Shown: positions 1 through 8,091, counted from the first letter of the stretch. The stretch: 17,109 bases of DNA from Candidatus Omnitrophota bacterium (GCA_026387085.1 JAPLMK010000122.1:1-17109); one strand, 5' to 3'. Notes: a model not told the origin generated them from the letters alone. Made by a program: numbers and translations.

Positions 1-951
1 AAAAAATTCGTCCCCGTGGTCTGATGTAATGATGAACAAAGTCTTTTCTTTAAGCCCCAAACTATCAAGTTCCCTTAATAATGCTCCGATATACTCATCC
101 GTATAACGTATCTCTCCATCATAAAGAGCAACGATATGCTCCAGGTCTCTTTTGGGTATGCCGGGCTTAAGTCCTGTAATATCGCGACCATCAACTTTAC
201 CTTTATATCCCGGGTCAAACAGCGTATCATACGGCGGCTGAGGAAGATAGTAATAATGCGGGTCGTAATAATGGACAAAAAGAAAGAACTTCTTATCGTG
301 ATTTGTTTTCAGCCAGTTTAAGGTCGCCTTATTAATTATCGGTGAAGTTCTTGATGACAGGCAAACACCTGCTTCTTCTGTTTGGTCCGCGAAAAGGTTG
401 AATTCCCCGGCAAGGCCTAAAGTAAAATTATCGTAAAAATCAAAACCTCGCGCAAAGCCGAAACCGATAATTAAAAGAGGATTAGTAATAAAACCGGCCG
501 TACGATAGCCGTTCTTCTTAAGCAATTCAGCCAGGGTGGTAATATTTCCGTCAAGCCGCCGGATTGTCTCTGCCTCGTCGATCTTGTGCACGCCGGGATA
601 CAAACCGGTAAACATCGACATATGGGAAGGCACCGTCCAGGAGGAAGCGCTCACCAGGTTGGTAAAACGATACGCGGTTTTGGCGAAATTATCGATACGC
701 GGCGTTGTGTCGCGGAAATAGCCGTCGGAACTGACATGGTCTGCCCGGAGGGTATCCACCACGATTAATACGATATTTGGTTTTTCCGAACTTGCTTCTT
801 CTCCGGAAGTAACGGCCTTGAAAATGTCGTCATCGTTCTTTATCTTTCGCGCGGTCACGCCCCTCTTCCCGGTAACTGATATTGCCAGGAAAACAGTTGC
901 GGCCACCGCCAAAAAACAAACTAGCGTAATGATTACGGTCTTCTTTTTCAT
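1..951 (-). CDS. Sulfatase-like alkaline-phosphatase-superfamily protein, N-terminal 317 residues (cut by window edge)
   Basis: I translated this frame by hand from the ATG at 951-949 to the window edge and met no stop codon, so the 3' end lies outside. Residues 5-26 form a hydrophobic signal or anchor segment after MKKK, so the rest probably lies outside the cytoplasmic membrane. From residue 58 the fold is sulfatase-like: NIVLIVVDTLRADH (metal ligand D66), then SASSWTVPSHMSMFTG, FFLFVHYYDPH, and SDHGDEFF with likely metal ligands D311 and H312. The usual C/S-x-P-x-R nucleophile motif is replaced by T-V-P-S-H (T106-H110), so there is no cysteine that could become formylglycine. Family knowledge says Thr nucleophiles occur in related phosphotransferases and lipoteichoic-acid-synthase-type enzymes. 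A phosphodiesterase or phosphotransferase is therefore as likely as a true sulfatase, and the substrate is unknown. Its start lies 2 bases after the TPR gene stop, implying co-transcription. Confidence 0.85.
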   Translation of the reverse strand, partial: MKKKTVIITLVCFLAVAATVFLAISVTGKRGVTARKIKNDDDIFKAVTSGEEASSEKPNIVLIVVDTLRADHVSSDGYFRDTTPRIDNFAKTAYRFTNLVSASSWTVPSHMSMFTGLYPGVHKIDEAETIRRLDGNITTLAELLKKNGYRTAGFITNPLLIIGFGFARGFDFYDNFTLGLAGEFNLFADQTEEAGVCLSSRTSPIINKATLNWLKTNHDKKFFLFVHYYDPHYYYLPQPPYDTLFDPGYKGKVDGRDITGLKPGIPKRDLEHIVALYDGEIRYTDEYIGALLRELDSLGLKEKTLFIITSDHGDEFF

Positions 952-953
952 CT

Positions 954-2996
954 TTAATTCACCCGGCTTAACCTTCTTATAAAATCTTTTGCCGGGTCAA
1001 CATAAGGGCTTTCCGGATAATTAGTACATAATTTTTGATATTCGCGCAAAGCGTCATTATATTTCTGCTGAAAAAGAAAAGAATAACCAATCAAAAATTG
1101 AGCCCGGGAAGCCAGTTCGTGTTTGGGATATTTACTAATTAACATCCGTAATTGCCCAACCGCCAGGTTATTTTCCTGTTTACTGAGGTAATTCAAAGCC
1201 ACGAGCAAATCTGCCTCCGGCACCCATTCTGTTCGGGGATATTTTGAAACAAAGCCCTGCAAAGCAGCAATGGCTTGGTCATAATTGCCGGCTAAGTAGT
1301 AAATTCTACCCACCATAAGCTGGGCATGGATTGCTTCCGCGCTCCCAGGAAAGATTCTCGTCAACTCGAAACATTCAGTGAGGGCCTTAGGATACATCTT
1401 CCAATCCAGGGCATAAATATCAATTATCTTCTCTTGGGCCTTTACCGCTAACGGGTCTTCGGGATATTTCAAAACAATCTCCTTGTAAACCTTTATCGCA
1501 TCGGCATTCATCTTCATCTGTTGATAAAGATTTCCGCTGTTTTCCAAAACTACGGCTACATCAGCGTTTTGAGGTGAGCGCTCGATTATTTCCCGGCAAA
1601 TATTAAGCCCGTATTGATATCCCCCGGCTTCGGCAACCAAACCCAGCAGAGCAGGCAAAATAAATTCCATCGGTATTTCATTAAGAAAAATATCCATCTC
1701 TGCGGCAACCTGAGAAGCGCTTCGGGTTGCCAAAATATATGCGGAGAGATACCTTACAAGACCGCTCTTTACCTTATCGCTCCCGATTGTGGGCGCAAGT
1801 TCCTGATAAGCAATAACTACTTTCCCGTCCCTAATTCGGATAGCATCCCGGAGCAACGACCTTTCTTCCGCCGTGAAGCCGGAAGCTCCCGGTTTTTTCT
1901 TCAAATCACACCGGTTCCGGAACAAATCTTTTGCCGCATCTGCGAAAAAACCATCGGAAAAATCCCGATCGCTATAACTGGCCAGGGTGTCGCAAACCTC
2001 TCCCGAAATAAAAAAAATATTCGCCAGCTCTTTAATGTATCCCGGAGAAGAGCTTCCGGCCCTTGCCAAATTTTCGCTCCGCTGATAAATGTCCGGGTTT
2101 TTAGAAGCAAGTACCTTCCGGCCCTCCGGTTTTACGGGATAAGTCTCAGGTTGTGTCTTCTCCGCTATTATTTTCTTCTTCTTTTCCAGGTCTGACCACA
2201 AACATAAACTTTCGTTATAATTCCCCTTCTGAAAATCTATACCCGCCAGAAATAACGTAGCGGCTTCAGCCAGTTGGCCCTGGGGAAAGTCTTCAATGAT
2301 GCGGTAGGAAAAATCCGTCACCGGCTCAATATTGTTACTCTGCTGGGCATAACGAACTAAATGTTTATAAGCCGCAATCCGAACCCGGGCAGCCGGATGC
2401 TCAACCAGCCACTTGAGACATAGTTTTTGCGCCTCCTCTTTACGCTGCTGTTCCAGAACGTTATTCACCATTGCCGCCAAGGCAACTTCGCCGATATATT
2501 TATCCGGATATTCCCGGATAAGGTCCTGGTACAAGGGAATTGGGTTGCCGCTTAATTTAGTCAATCCCTCCAAAGATTTTTCGGCTTCCCGGGAATCTGG
2601 AAATCTTCGGATAACTTCCTGATATGCCTTGATTTTTTTGGAGTCACTACTTCCGGATAACTCATATGTCCGGGTTATCTCGTACAAAGCGGCCGGAGCC
2701 ATTTTCGGGTATTTTTTGGCAATATTTTTATAGGCGCGTACCGCCATCCGATAGCGTCCGTTCCCGCAATATAATTTCGCCTCTACCATTAAATATTTAC
2801 CGCCCCTTTTTTTAAAATATTCTCTTCTAATCGCCGAATTTGAAGAAACCGAGTTTACGCCAAACCTTTTGCTTTCAACCTGAACGGATAGATAGTAAAT
2901 AAATTTGGGAACAACTATGCAGAGAATTACGCCGCTCAAAATGATCCATACCCATCTCTTTTTCTCCCAAAAAATATTTTTCGCTCCCTTCACCAT
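954..2996 (-). CDS. Membrane-anchored tetratricopeptide-repeat protein (680 aa)
   Basis: The ATG at 2996 has a Shine-Dalgarno GGGAG six bases upstream (3003-3007). Residues 15-36 form one hydrophobic segment after a Lys/Trp-rich start, fitting a type II (N-in) anchor. The remainder is soluble and largely helical, with many repeats ending in motifs such as KKYPKMAPAALYEI, RRFPDSREAEKSL, LKYPEDPLAVKAQEKI, SKYPRTEWVPEADLLVAL and TNYPESPYVDPAKDF. These are the spaced Tyr-Pro breaks of YfiO/YbgF-like TPRs, densest at residues 45-230 and 470-675. A repeat-poor middle (about 280-400) has a KKKKII patch. TPR arrays hold protein complexes together; proteins of this build often serve envelope assembly, but no specific role can be read here. 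It lies 138 bases downstream of murE and directly upstream of the sulfatase-like gene, which may be its partner. Confidence 0.85.
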   Translation of the reverse strand: MVKGAKNIFWEKKRWVWIILSGVILCIVVPKFIYYLSVQVESKRFGVNSVSSNSAIRREYFKKRGGKYLMVEAKLYCGNGRYRMAVRAYKNIAKKYPKMAPAALYEITRTYELSGSSDSKKIKAYQEVIRRFPDSREAEKSLEGLTKLSGNPIPLYQDLIREYPDKYIGEVALAAMVNNVLEQQRKEEAQKLCLKWLVEHPAARVRIAAYKHLVRYAQQSNNIEPVTDFSYRIIEDFPQGQLAEAATLFLAGIDFQKGNYNESLCLWSDLEKKKKIIAEKTQPETYPVKPEGRKVLASKNPDIYQRSENLARAGSSSPGYIKELANIFFISGEVCDTLASYSDRDFSDGFFADAAKDLFRNRCDLKKKPGASGFTAEERSLLRDAIRIRDGKVVIAYQELAPTIGSDKVKSGLVRYLSAYILATRSASQVAAEMDIFLNEIPMEFILPALLGLVAEAGGYQYGLNICREIIERSPQNADVAVVLENSGNLYQQMKMNADAIKVYKEIVLKYPEDPLAVKAQEKIIDIYALDWKMYPKALTECFELTRIFPGSAEAIHAQLMVGRIYYLAGNYDQAIAALQGFVSKYPRTEWVPEADLLVALNYLSKQENNLAVGQLRMLISKYPKHELASRAQFLIGYSFLFQQKYNDALREYQKLCTNYPESPYVDPAKDFIRRLSRVN

Positions 2997-3134
2997 ATGC
3001 TTCTCCCGATTTTACCGATAATTCCGTAAAACAGGAGGGCAAACCCCGGTAATTTACTTTTCCACTTTTGCGGTTTCATTTCTTACGAAGAGTGTCTAAT
3101 GTTAATTCTGCCGTCTAAATTTAGCATCAATCCC
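2997..3134. other. Intergenic gap between murE and the TPR gene
   Basis: This 138-base AT-rich gap has no coding potential that I can support. It holds the Shine-Dalgarno of the TPR gene. I see no hairpin followed by a T run, so there is no evident terminator after murE and the TPR-sulfatase pair may be read through from the wall cluster. A weak TAAAAT box near the TPR start has no matching -35 element. Confidence 0.5.
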
Positions 3135-4643
3135 TTACGGGAAAGTTTCAGAGAGGGCTTTGCCGGCAACCATCCGGTCATCAAAGGGAATAACGGTATC
3201 CTTCATAATCTGGTAGGTTTCGTGGCCCTTGCCGGCAATTAAAACAATGTCCCCTTTTTTCGCTAAAGAGATAATCCGGCGAATCGCCTCGGCGCGGTCC
3301 GGAATTATTTCGTATCGGCTGCGCCGGGAAAAAAGGATTCCGGCTACAACGTCATTGATAACGGCCAACGGTTCCTCGTTGCGCGGATTATCAGAAGTAA
3401 TAATAAAATGATCGGCAAAAGCCGAGGCAATTCGGCCCATTTTAGGCCGTTTGCTCTTATCCCGGTCTCCGCCGCAACCAAAGACCAGGAAGATGCGTCC
3501 CTGTTTTTCTTTCGCCGCCTTCCGGACCGCATGCGCGGTCATCAGGAGGTTTTTCAGTCCTGCGTCAGTATGGGCATAATCAACCACCACCCGGAAACCA
3601 TGATTTGTTTCCACTTCCTCAAAACGGCCCGGCACCACCTTTAATTCCTCAATGCCCTGCCGGATAGTCTGGAGCGGTATCCCCTCGCCGACTCCAAAAG
3701 CAAGCGCGGCTAACGCATTATAGGCATTATGCCGCCCCGGCAATTTTACCTTAACCTCTATTTCACCCATCGGCGTCCGGGCACGAAAAGAAACGCCGTC
3801 TTCCTTCAACGCCAGACCAAAACCCCGCACCGTGGCGCCGGGCCGAAATCCATAACTGACAAGCCGGACACCCGGGGGAACGGAACGATAAAAATAACGG
3901 GCCGCCCGGTCGTCGCGATTGATAACAGCCACCCGATTTTCCTTGTCGCTTTTGGCCAGGTAACTCGAAAAAAGGCTGGCTTTCGCAGCCAGATAGTTAC
4001 GAAATGTTCCGTGATAATCAAGGTGCTCGTGAGAGGTAGCGTTGGTAAAAAGGCAGACGTCAAAAGGAAGACCGCTGACCCGGCCCTGGGCAAGCCCGTG
4101 CGAAGAAACTTCAATGACCGCATAGCGGCATTTCGCTTCCACAATCTGGCTGAAAATCTCCTGGAGTTCCAGCGGTCCCGGCGTAGTATTGAGAGCCGGC
4201 ACCTGGCGGCCGGCTACCCGGTAGTTAATGGTACCGATTACGCCGGATTTTTTCCCGGCGGCGGCGATAATACTTTCAATTAAGTAGGTGGTGGTCGTCT
4301 TGCCGTTGGTACCGGTCACTCCGACCATCCGCAACTTCTGCGCCGGATATCGGTAAAAACGTCCGGCTAATTCCGGCAAAACCGCCCGGGTATTTTCCAT
4401 GACTACGTCTACCGCCCGGCCGGCTGACTCAAAATCGGTCTGGGTTAAAATCGCCTTGGCTCCGCGTTCCAGCGCTTCCGGAAGATAGCGATGGCCGTCA
4501 TCTTTTTCGCCGATAATCGCAACGTAAAGATAGCCGGGCCGGACTTTCCGGCTGTCAATCGCCAAACCGGTGATTTCTAAATTATCAGAAGGCGAAAGAA
4601 CCTTCTTGACCGGTAAACCTTCAAGCAGGTCGCGTAGTTTCAT
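3135..4643 (-). CDS. murE: UDP-N-acetylmuramoyl-L-alanyl-D-glutamate--2,6-diaminopimelate ligase
   Basis: Cytoplasmic Mur ligase that adds the third amino acid to the peptidoglycan stem peptide, using ATP. The 502-residue length is normal for MurE. An N-terminal UDP-binding domain (ITGLAIDSRKVRPG at about 24-37) is followed by the ATP-binding loop GVTGTNGKTTT ending near residue 118, then NTTPGP and the H-x-x-H region SHEHLDYHG. The C-terminal domain carries DNPR (418-421), the motif that in characterised MurE enzymes recognises meso-diaminopimelate rather than lysine, so this organism probably makes DAP-type peptidoglycan. The ATG at 4643 begins 9 bases after the ftsI stop. No Shine-Dalgarno is visible in the AT-rich spacer, which suggests translational coupling. 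No murF follows, unlike the common ftsI-murE-murF order. Confidence 0.97.
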   Translation of the reverse strand: MKLRDLLEGLPVKKVLSPSDNLEITGLAIDSRKVRPGYLYVAIIGEKDDGHRYLPEALERGAKAILTQTDFESAGRAVDVVMENTRAVLPELAGRFYRYPAQKLRMVGVTGTNGKTTTTYLIESIIAAAGKKSGVIGTINYRVAGRQVPALNTTPGPLELQEIFSQIVEAKCRYAVIEVSSHGLAQGRVSGLPFDVCLFTNATSHEHLDYHGTFRNYLAAKASLFSSYLAKSDKENRVAVINRDDRAARYFYRSVPPGVRLVSYGFRPGATVRGFGLALKEDGVSFRARTPMGEIEVKVKLPGRHNAYNALAALAFGVGEGIPLQTIRQGIEELKVVPGRFEEVETNHGFRVVVDYAHTDAGLKNLLMTAHAVRKAAKEKQGRIFLVFGCGGDRDKSKRPKMGRIASAFADHFIITSDNPRNEEPLAVINDVVAGILFSRRSRYEIIPDRAEAIRRIISLAKKGDIVLIAGKGHETYQIMKDTVIPFDDRMVAGKALSETFP

Positions 4644-4652
4644 AAATTTATT

Positions 4653-6395
4653 TTAATGTTTGGATTCCCGCTTACTACGCGCGGAAATGACACCGTTTGA
4701 GTTTTCGTTTTCACTGTTTACTGGCTGGTCAGGCGCAATGCCCAGGGCCAAAACGGTGCGCTGGCCGATACGGTTAAACGCCGGGCCGGCAACCACCCCG
4801 CCGTAATAAGCGCCCCGGGGTTCATCCACCATGACGCAAATAACCAGCTTCCGCGACGGAGTTTTAATGAATCCGGAAAAAGAAGCAAAATATTTGTTAT
4901 GCGAATAACGGCCGCTTTCTACTTTCTGCGCGGTTCCGGTCTTGCCGCCGACGCGATAACCGGGAATTGCGGCGCTCTGCGCCGTTCCCTCTTCGGAAAC
5001 AACGTCCGTTAGTATGGAAATCAGAGTGTCCGAAGTCGCCTGGGAAATAACCCTCCGCACCGGTACGGGTTTACGCTCCGGAACGAACCGTCCGCGCTTG
5101 TCGCGCACCCCTTTCACAAGATACGGTTGATAGAGATTTCCCCCGTTAATAATCGCGCCCAGGGCCGCGGCGCACTGCAAAACGGTAGCGCTGACTTCCT
5201 GACCAAAAGGAATCGCGGTCATGGAGTAATCAGACCACCGGGAAACAGGCCTCAGGATTCCGGATACCTCCCCGGGAAGGTCAATCCCGGTCTTTTTACC
5301 AAAACCAAATGCCGTAGCATAACGATACATCCCCTCCGCGCCTAGTTTAAAACCGACTTTAACAGTTCCAATATTACTGCTTTTGGCAATAACTTCCCGG
5401 AAAGTAAGCATGCCGTAAGGGTGCGTATCGTGAATCGTATGATTTCGCACGAAATACTTTCCGTTTTCGCAAAAAATATTGTCTTCCGGTTTAACTACCC
5501 TTTCTTCGAGACCGGCCGCGGCCGTAACCATTTTGAAGACGGAACCCGGTTCAAAAATATCGGTAACGGAACGATTGCGGCGGCAATCAAGCGAAGAGGT
5601 TACCGGAGGGTTCGGGTCATACGTGGGACGGTTGGTCAGGGCCAGAACTTCTCCGTTATCCGCATCCAGAACAATCCCCGCCGCGCCCCGGGCGGAATAT
5701 TCTTTAAATACTTTTTCAATCTCCTCTTCCAGAATACGCTGAACCTTGATATCTATCGTCAAAAAAATGTCCGGGCCGGGCCGGGCCGGAACACCTTCAC
5801 TTGAAGACGGGATAGGATTCCCTTTTCCGTCTCGCAGAATAAAAACTTTTCCGTCCTGACCGGAAATAATATGGTTATATTGCTTCTCGATACCCTCCAA
5901 TCCTTTGCCATCCGTATTCACCAGACCGATAATATGGCTGGCTATCTTCCCTTCGGGAAAAGACCGGAAAAAAGTTTCCTGGACACCAATCCCTGTTATG
6001 GCCAGTTTCTTGATGGCAACATATTCATCGTAAGGAAGCCGTCGGTTTAACCAGACAAACCCCTTGCCGGACGAAAAATCAATGATTAGTTTCGCCGGAG
6101 ATTCGCTGATAACGGGGGCGATCTTTCTGGCTACCTCGGCGGGCGTTTCCTTGAGATACTTTGGCTCCGCGTAAAGTTCATAGTAAGGGATGGAAATCGC
6201 CAGCGGTCTGCCTTCCCGGTCATAAATCGCGCCACGGGGCGCCGGCTCGGAAATCAAAGAGTAATTTTTAGCTCGCGCCTTTCGCTTTAATTCCGGCGCT
6301 TCTTTAATCTGAAGAAACGCCAGCCGCAAAAAGATAAGGCCGAAACAACCGAAAAAAATCCAAACAATAATCCTCAGGCGTTTTTTTTGTTCCAA
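4653..6395 (-). CDS. ftsI: Peptidoglycan D,D-transpeptidase FtsI / penicillin-binding protein 2-3 class
   Basis: Class B penicillin-binding protein that cross-links septal peptidoglycan with FtsW and FtsQLB. One membrane segment (about 9-30) precedes the dimerisation domain (RGAIYDREGRPLA from about 54) and the transpeptidase domain. All three active-site motifs are present: SVFK (S285, K288), SSN (339-341) and KTG (485-487). The 580-residue length is typical and there is no PASTA domain. The only plausible start is a TTG at 6395, since the first residues lead straight into the membrane segment; it lies 6 bases after the ftsL stop and has no clear Shine-Dalgarno, so coupling is likely. The last 12 residues (VISARSKRESKH) are encoded by a dispersed palindromic repeat and are probably a late, non-essential tail. 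Confidence 0.96.
   Translation of the reverse strand: MEQKKRLRIIVWIFFGCFGLIFLRLAFLQIKEAPELKRKARAKNYSLISEPAPRGAIYDREGRPLAISIPYYELYAEPKYLKETPAEVARKIAPVISESPAKLIIDFSSGKGFVWLNRRLPYDEYVAIKKLAITGIGVQETFFRSFPEGKIASHIIGLVNTDGKGLEGIEKQYNHIISGQDGKVFILRDGKGNPIPSSSEGVPARPGPDIFLTIDIKVQRILEEEIEKVFKEYSARGAAGIVLDADNGEVLALTNRPTYDPNPPVTSSLDCRRNRSVTDIFEPGSVFKMVTAAAGLEERVVKPEDNIFCENGKYFVRNHTIHDTHPYGMLTFREVIAKSSNIGTVKVGFKLGAEGMYRYATAFGFGKKTGIDLPGEVSGILRPVSRWSDYSMTAIPFGQEVSATVLQCAAALGAIINGGNLYQPYLVKGVRDKRGRFVPERKPVPVRRVISQATSDTLISILTDVVSEEGTAQSAAIPGYRVGGKTGTAQKVESGRYSHNKYFASFSGFIKTPSRKLVICVMVDEPRGAYYGGVVAGPAFNRIGQRTVLALGIAPDQPVNSENENSNGVISARSKRESKH
4657..4692. repeat. Dispersed palindromic 36-base repeat, copy 1 (inside 3' end of ftsI)
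   Basis: This 36-base stretch matches 13291-13326 at 32 of 36 positions. The core is a short inverted repeat, CCCGC ... GCGGG, intact in the other copy and slightly decayed here (GCGGA). This copy encodes the FtsI C-terminus and ends just before the stop codon. I recognise the general pattern (GTCATTCCCGC ... GCGGGAATCCA) as a common small palindromic repeat of many bacterial genomes, from memory only. Confidence 0.85.
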
Positions 6396-6401
6396 TTTAT
6401 T

Positions 6402-6689
6402 TTACTTTTTAAAATCAAATTGATAGATGTTCCAGGACTTCGGTTCCACCAGGGGCAGGCCGAATTTCTGTAATCGGAACCGGATAGCCGAAATACTTTT
6501 CAACGAAAGCACCTGGGCATCCAACTGCCGGTTTTCCATCAGAAGTTCCTTATGTCTGATTTCTGCTTCCCCGATACGATATCCCTGGTTAAAAACCACT
6601 CCTTTCTGCCAAGCATACAAATATATAGCGACTAGAAATAAGATAACGATGTGCCAAAATTCAAACCCTTGCTTCTTCTTCCTGCGCAT
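6402..6689 (-). CDS. ftsL: FtsL-like cell-division membrane protein (95 aa)
   Basis: A small single-pass protein: a basic start (MRRKKKQG), a membrane segment at about 12-30, then a heptad-like coiled-coil stretch (RIGEAEIRHKELLMENRQL, about 37-55). FtsL, FtsB and FtsQ form the periplasmic complex that licenses septal wall synthesis by FtsWI. FtsL sequences are poorly conserved, so the assignment rests on size, topology and position between rsmH and ftsI, its standard place. The ATG at 6689 has AAGG eight bases upstream. It starts 24 bases after the rsmH stop. Confidence 0.85.
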   Translation of the reverse strand: MRRKKKQGFEFWHIVILFLVAIYLYAWQKGVVFNQGYRIGEAEIRHKELLMENRQLDAQVLSLKSISAIRFRLQKFGLPLVEPKSWNIYQFDFKK

Positions 6690-6713
6690 AAAATTAACCT
6701 TATTCCATCCCGT

Positions 6714-7580
6714 TTATATTTTTACCGCACCGCGTAATTTTGCGCTGCGGCTGGCCGGATTGCCAATTATTTCTTCCCGTTGTGGTCGAACCGGCTTTTT
6801 GGTAATAACTCGCAACTGTTCGTTTTGTTTCAAGAAATTTTTAACGATACGATCTTCCAGGGAATGGTAAGAGATTATTGCCAGCCGGCCGCCGGGTTTA
6901 AGAATTTCCACCGCCTGAGGAAGTGAAATCTCCAGACTTTCCAGTTCCCGGTTAACCGCTATCCTCAGGGCCTGAAAAACACGGGCGGCCGGATCAGACT
7001 TACCATGCCGTCGTATCACCCGGCGGCTGATATCCGCCAATTGAGTTGTGGTGTTCACCGCATTGCAATTTATGGCTTCTTTTATCCGGGCGGCCAATCG
7101 CCTGCTCTCCCTGATTTCGCCGTATTGGTAAAGAACATCCGCCAATTCTTCTGACGACAAATCATTCAATAATTGTGAAACCGGTTCGCCTAACGTCCGG
7201 TTAAACCTCATATCCAATGGCCCTTCCCTTTGAAACGAAAAACCTCTTTCGGCCTCATTCAGCAAATAACTGGAAAGACCTAAATCGTAGATTATTCCAT
7301 CGGGCGTGTTGAAATCGGTGCTGGCAGCCAGTAATTTCAGGTCCCGGAAATCACCTTCCTGAAAAGTGATTTGTCCGGAAAAATCTTTAAGCCGGTTACG
7401 CGCTTCTTCCAGCGAATATCTGTCCCGGTCCAGGCAGAATAATTTTATTGCAGCCCGCGCCGCCGTCAGCATTGCCAAACTATGACCGGCAGTACCGGTG
7501 GTAGCGTCAATGAAAAGACCGCCTTTCCCCGGCTGAAGTATCTCCAAAACTTCCGCAGTAAGAACAGGTATGTGTAACAT
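6714..7580 (-). CDS. rsmH: 16S rRNA (cytosine-1402-N4)-methyltransferase
   Basis: RsmH (MraW) transfers a methyl group from S-adenosylmethionine to N4 of C1402 in the decoding centre of 16S rRNA. The start LHIPVLTAEVLE is typical of the family, as are the SAM loop DATTGTAGHS (25-34), DLGLSSYLLNEAERGFSF (usually DLGVSSPQLD...), GPLDMRF, ARVFQALRIAVNRELE and SYHSLEDRIVK. The length of 288 is slightly short but complete. The ATG at 7580 is the natural start, yet it directly abuts a 21-base tandem repeat and has no Shine-Dalgarno. It is the first protein gene after rnpB in the same direction. mraZ, often found before rsmH, is absent. Confidence 0.97.
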   Translation of the reverse strand: MLHIPVLTAEVLEILQPGKGGLFIDATTGTAGHSLAMLTAARAAIKLFCLDRDRYSLEEARNRLKDFSGQITFQEGDFRDLKLLAASTDFNTPDGIIYDLGLSSYLLNEAERGFSFQREGPLDMRFNRTLGEPVSQLLNDLSSEELADVLYQYGEIRESRRLAARIKEAINCNAVNTTTQLADISRRVIRRHGKSDPAARVFQALRIAVNRELESLEISLPQAVEILKPGGRLAIISYHSLEDRIVKNFLKQNEQLRVITKKPVRPQREEIIGNPASRSAKLRGAVKI

Positions 7581-7680
7581 CGGTGAACAGTGAGTGGTAA
7601 ACGGTGAACAGTGAGTGGTAAACGCTTTAATTCTTACAATCTTTTGCCATTCACTATCAACTATTCACCATTCACTGTTA
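7581..7680. repeat. Tandem plus inverted repeat between rnpB and rsmH
   Basis: Two perfect 21-base copies lie head to tail at 7581-7601 and 7602-7622 (core GGTGAACAGTGAGTGG). After a unique 25-base stretch, 7648-7680 holds related sequence in the opposite sense (CCATTCAC..., ATTCACCATTCACTGTT), so the block can fold into an imperfect hairpin in RNA. The first copy touches the rsmH start codon and the far end is 4 bases from the RNase P RNA 3' end. Possible roles are a processing or stabilising hairpin or simply an inserted dispersed repeat; there is no T run that would make it an intrinsic terminator. Confidence 0.8.
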
Positions 7681-7684
7681 TTGG

Positions 7685-8091
7685 GGGGGGCGATAAGCCG
7701 GGTTCTGTTTAAATAGCCATTTCTCTTGACCCTGCCTTACGGCAGGGCTCAAGCAGCCTACCCGGGGTATTTGCGGAGCGGGCGTCCATCCCCCTGCATG
7801 GCCTTGCTCCAGAGAGGTGTTTGCCAGACGACAACCTTACGATTATCGCCGGTGAGCTCTTACCTCACCTTTGCACCCTTACCCGCCTTCGCTAAAGCTA
7901 CGGCGGGCGAAGCCCGCAGCAGTTTTAACAAAGGATGGCGGTTTATTTTCTGTGGCACTTTCCGTTTCCTTGCGGAACCTGGGTGTTACCCAGTCCCGGC
8001 CCGACCGGAGCCCGGACTTTCCTCGGATGCCGTGCCCGCCTACGTTCAACTTCAGCGGACGAAGTCGGCAACCGCAGCTATCTCGCCCCCC
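7685..8091 (-). ncRNA. rnpB: RNase P RNA, bacterial class A
   Basis: Catalytic RNA of ribonuclease P, which trims the 5' leader of precursor tRNAs. Read on the minus strand, the hallmarks are in order: the P4 5' half GAGGAAAGUCCGGGCUCC (8024-8007), the UAAGGGUGCAAAGGUG and GGUAAGAGCUCACC region (7881-7851), GUAGGCUGCUUGAGCC (7761-7746), and the P4 3' half ACAGAACCCGGCUUAUC (7708-7692). Ends are set by a perfect 9-base P1 helix, 8091-8083 with 7693-7685. The last base of the RNase HI stop codon is the first base of P1, so the RNA must be cut from, or started within, that gene's transcript. A GC-rich palindromic insert fills the P12 arm (7882-7917), and a GUAA-capped hairpin lies near the 3' end (7726-7747). 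Confidence 0.96.
7882..7917. repeat. Palindromic insert in the P12 arm of RNase P RNA
   Basis: Two overlapping inverted repeats: CCCGCC (7882-7887) with GGCGGG (7902-7907), and GCGGGC (7903-7908) with GCCCGC (7912-7917). The loop sequence TTCGCTAAAGCTACGGCGGG resembles, from memory, a small repeat that is abundant in candidate-phylum genomes. Aligned by eye with E. coli rnpB it falls in P12, the helix most tolerant of length change, so function should be kept. Confidence 0.65.

Noticed and set aside
1614..2195. Plus-strand open frame of 193 codons opposite the TPR gene
   Set aside because: No recognisable domain or ribosome site; the TPR frame opposite is coherent over 680 codons.
2997..3134. 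Promoter for the TPR-sulfatase pair
   Set aside because: A TAAAAT box exists but no -35 element lies at a suitable distance.
3729..4283. Plus-strand open frame of 184 codons opposite murE
   Set aside because: It is antisense to a well-conserved gene, its translation is low-complexity and basic, and it has no ribosome site.
7581..7622. Tandem repeat considered as a CRISPR remnant
   Set aside because: The copies are directly adjacent with no spacers, and there are no cas genes.
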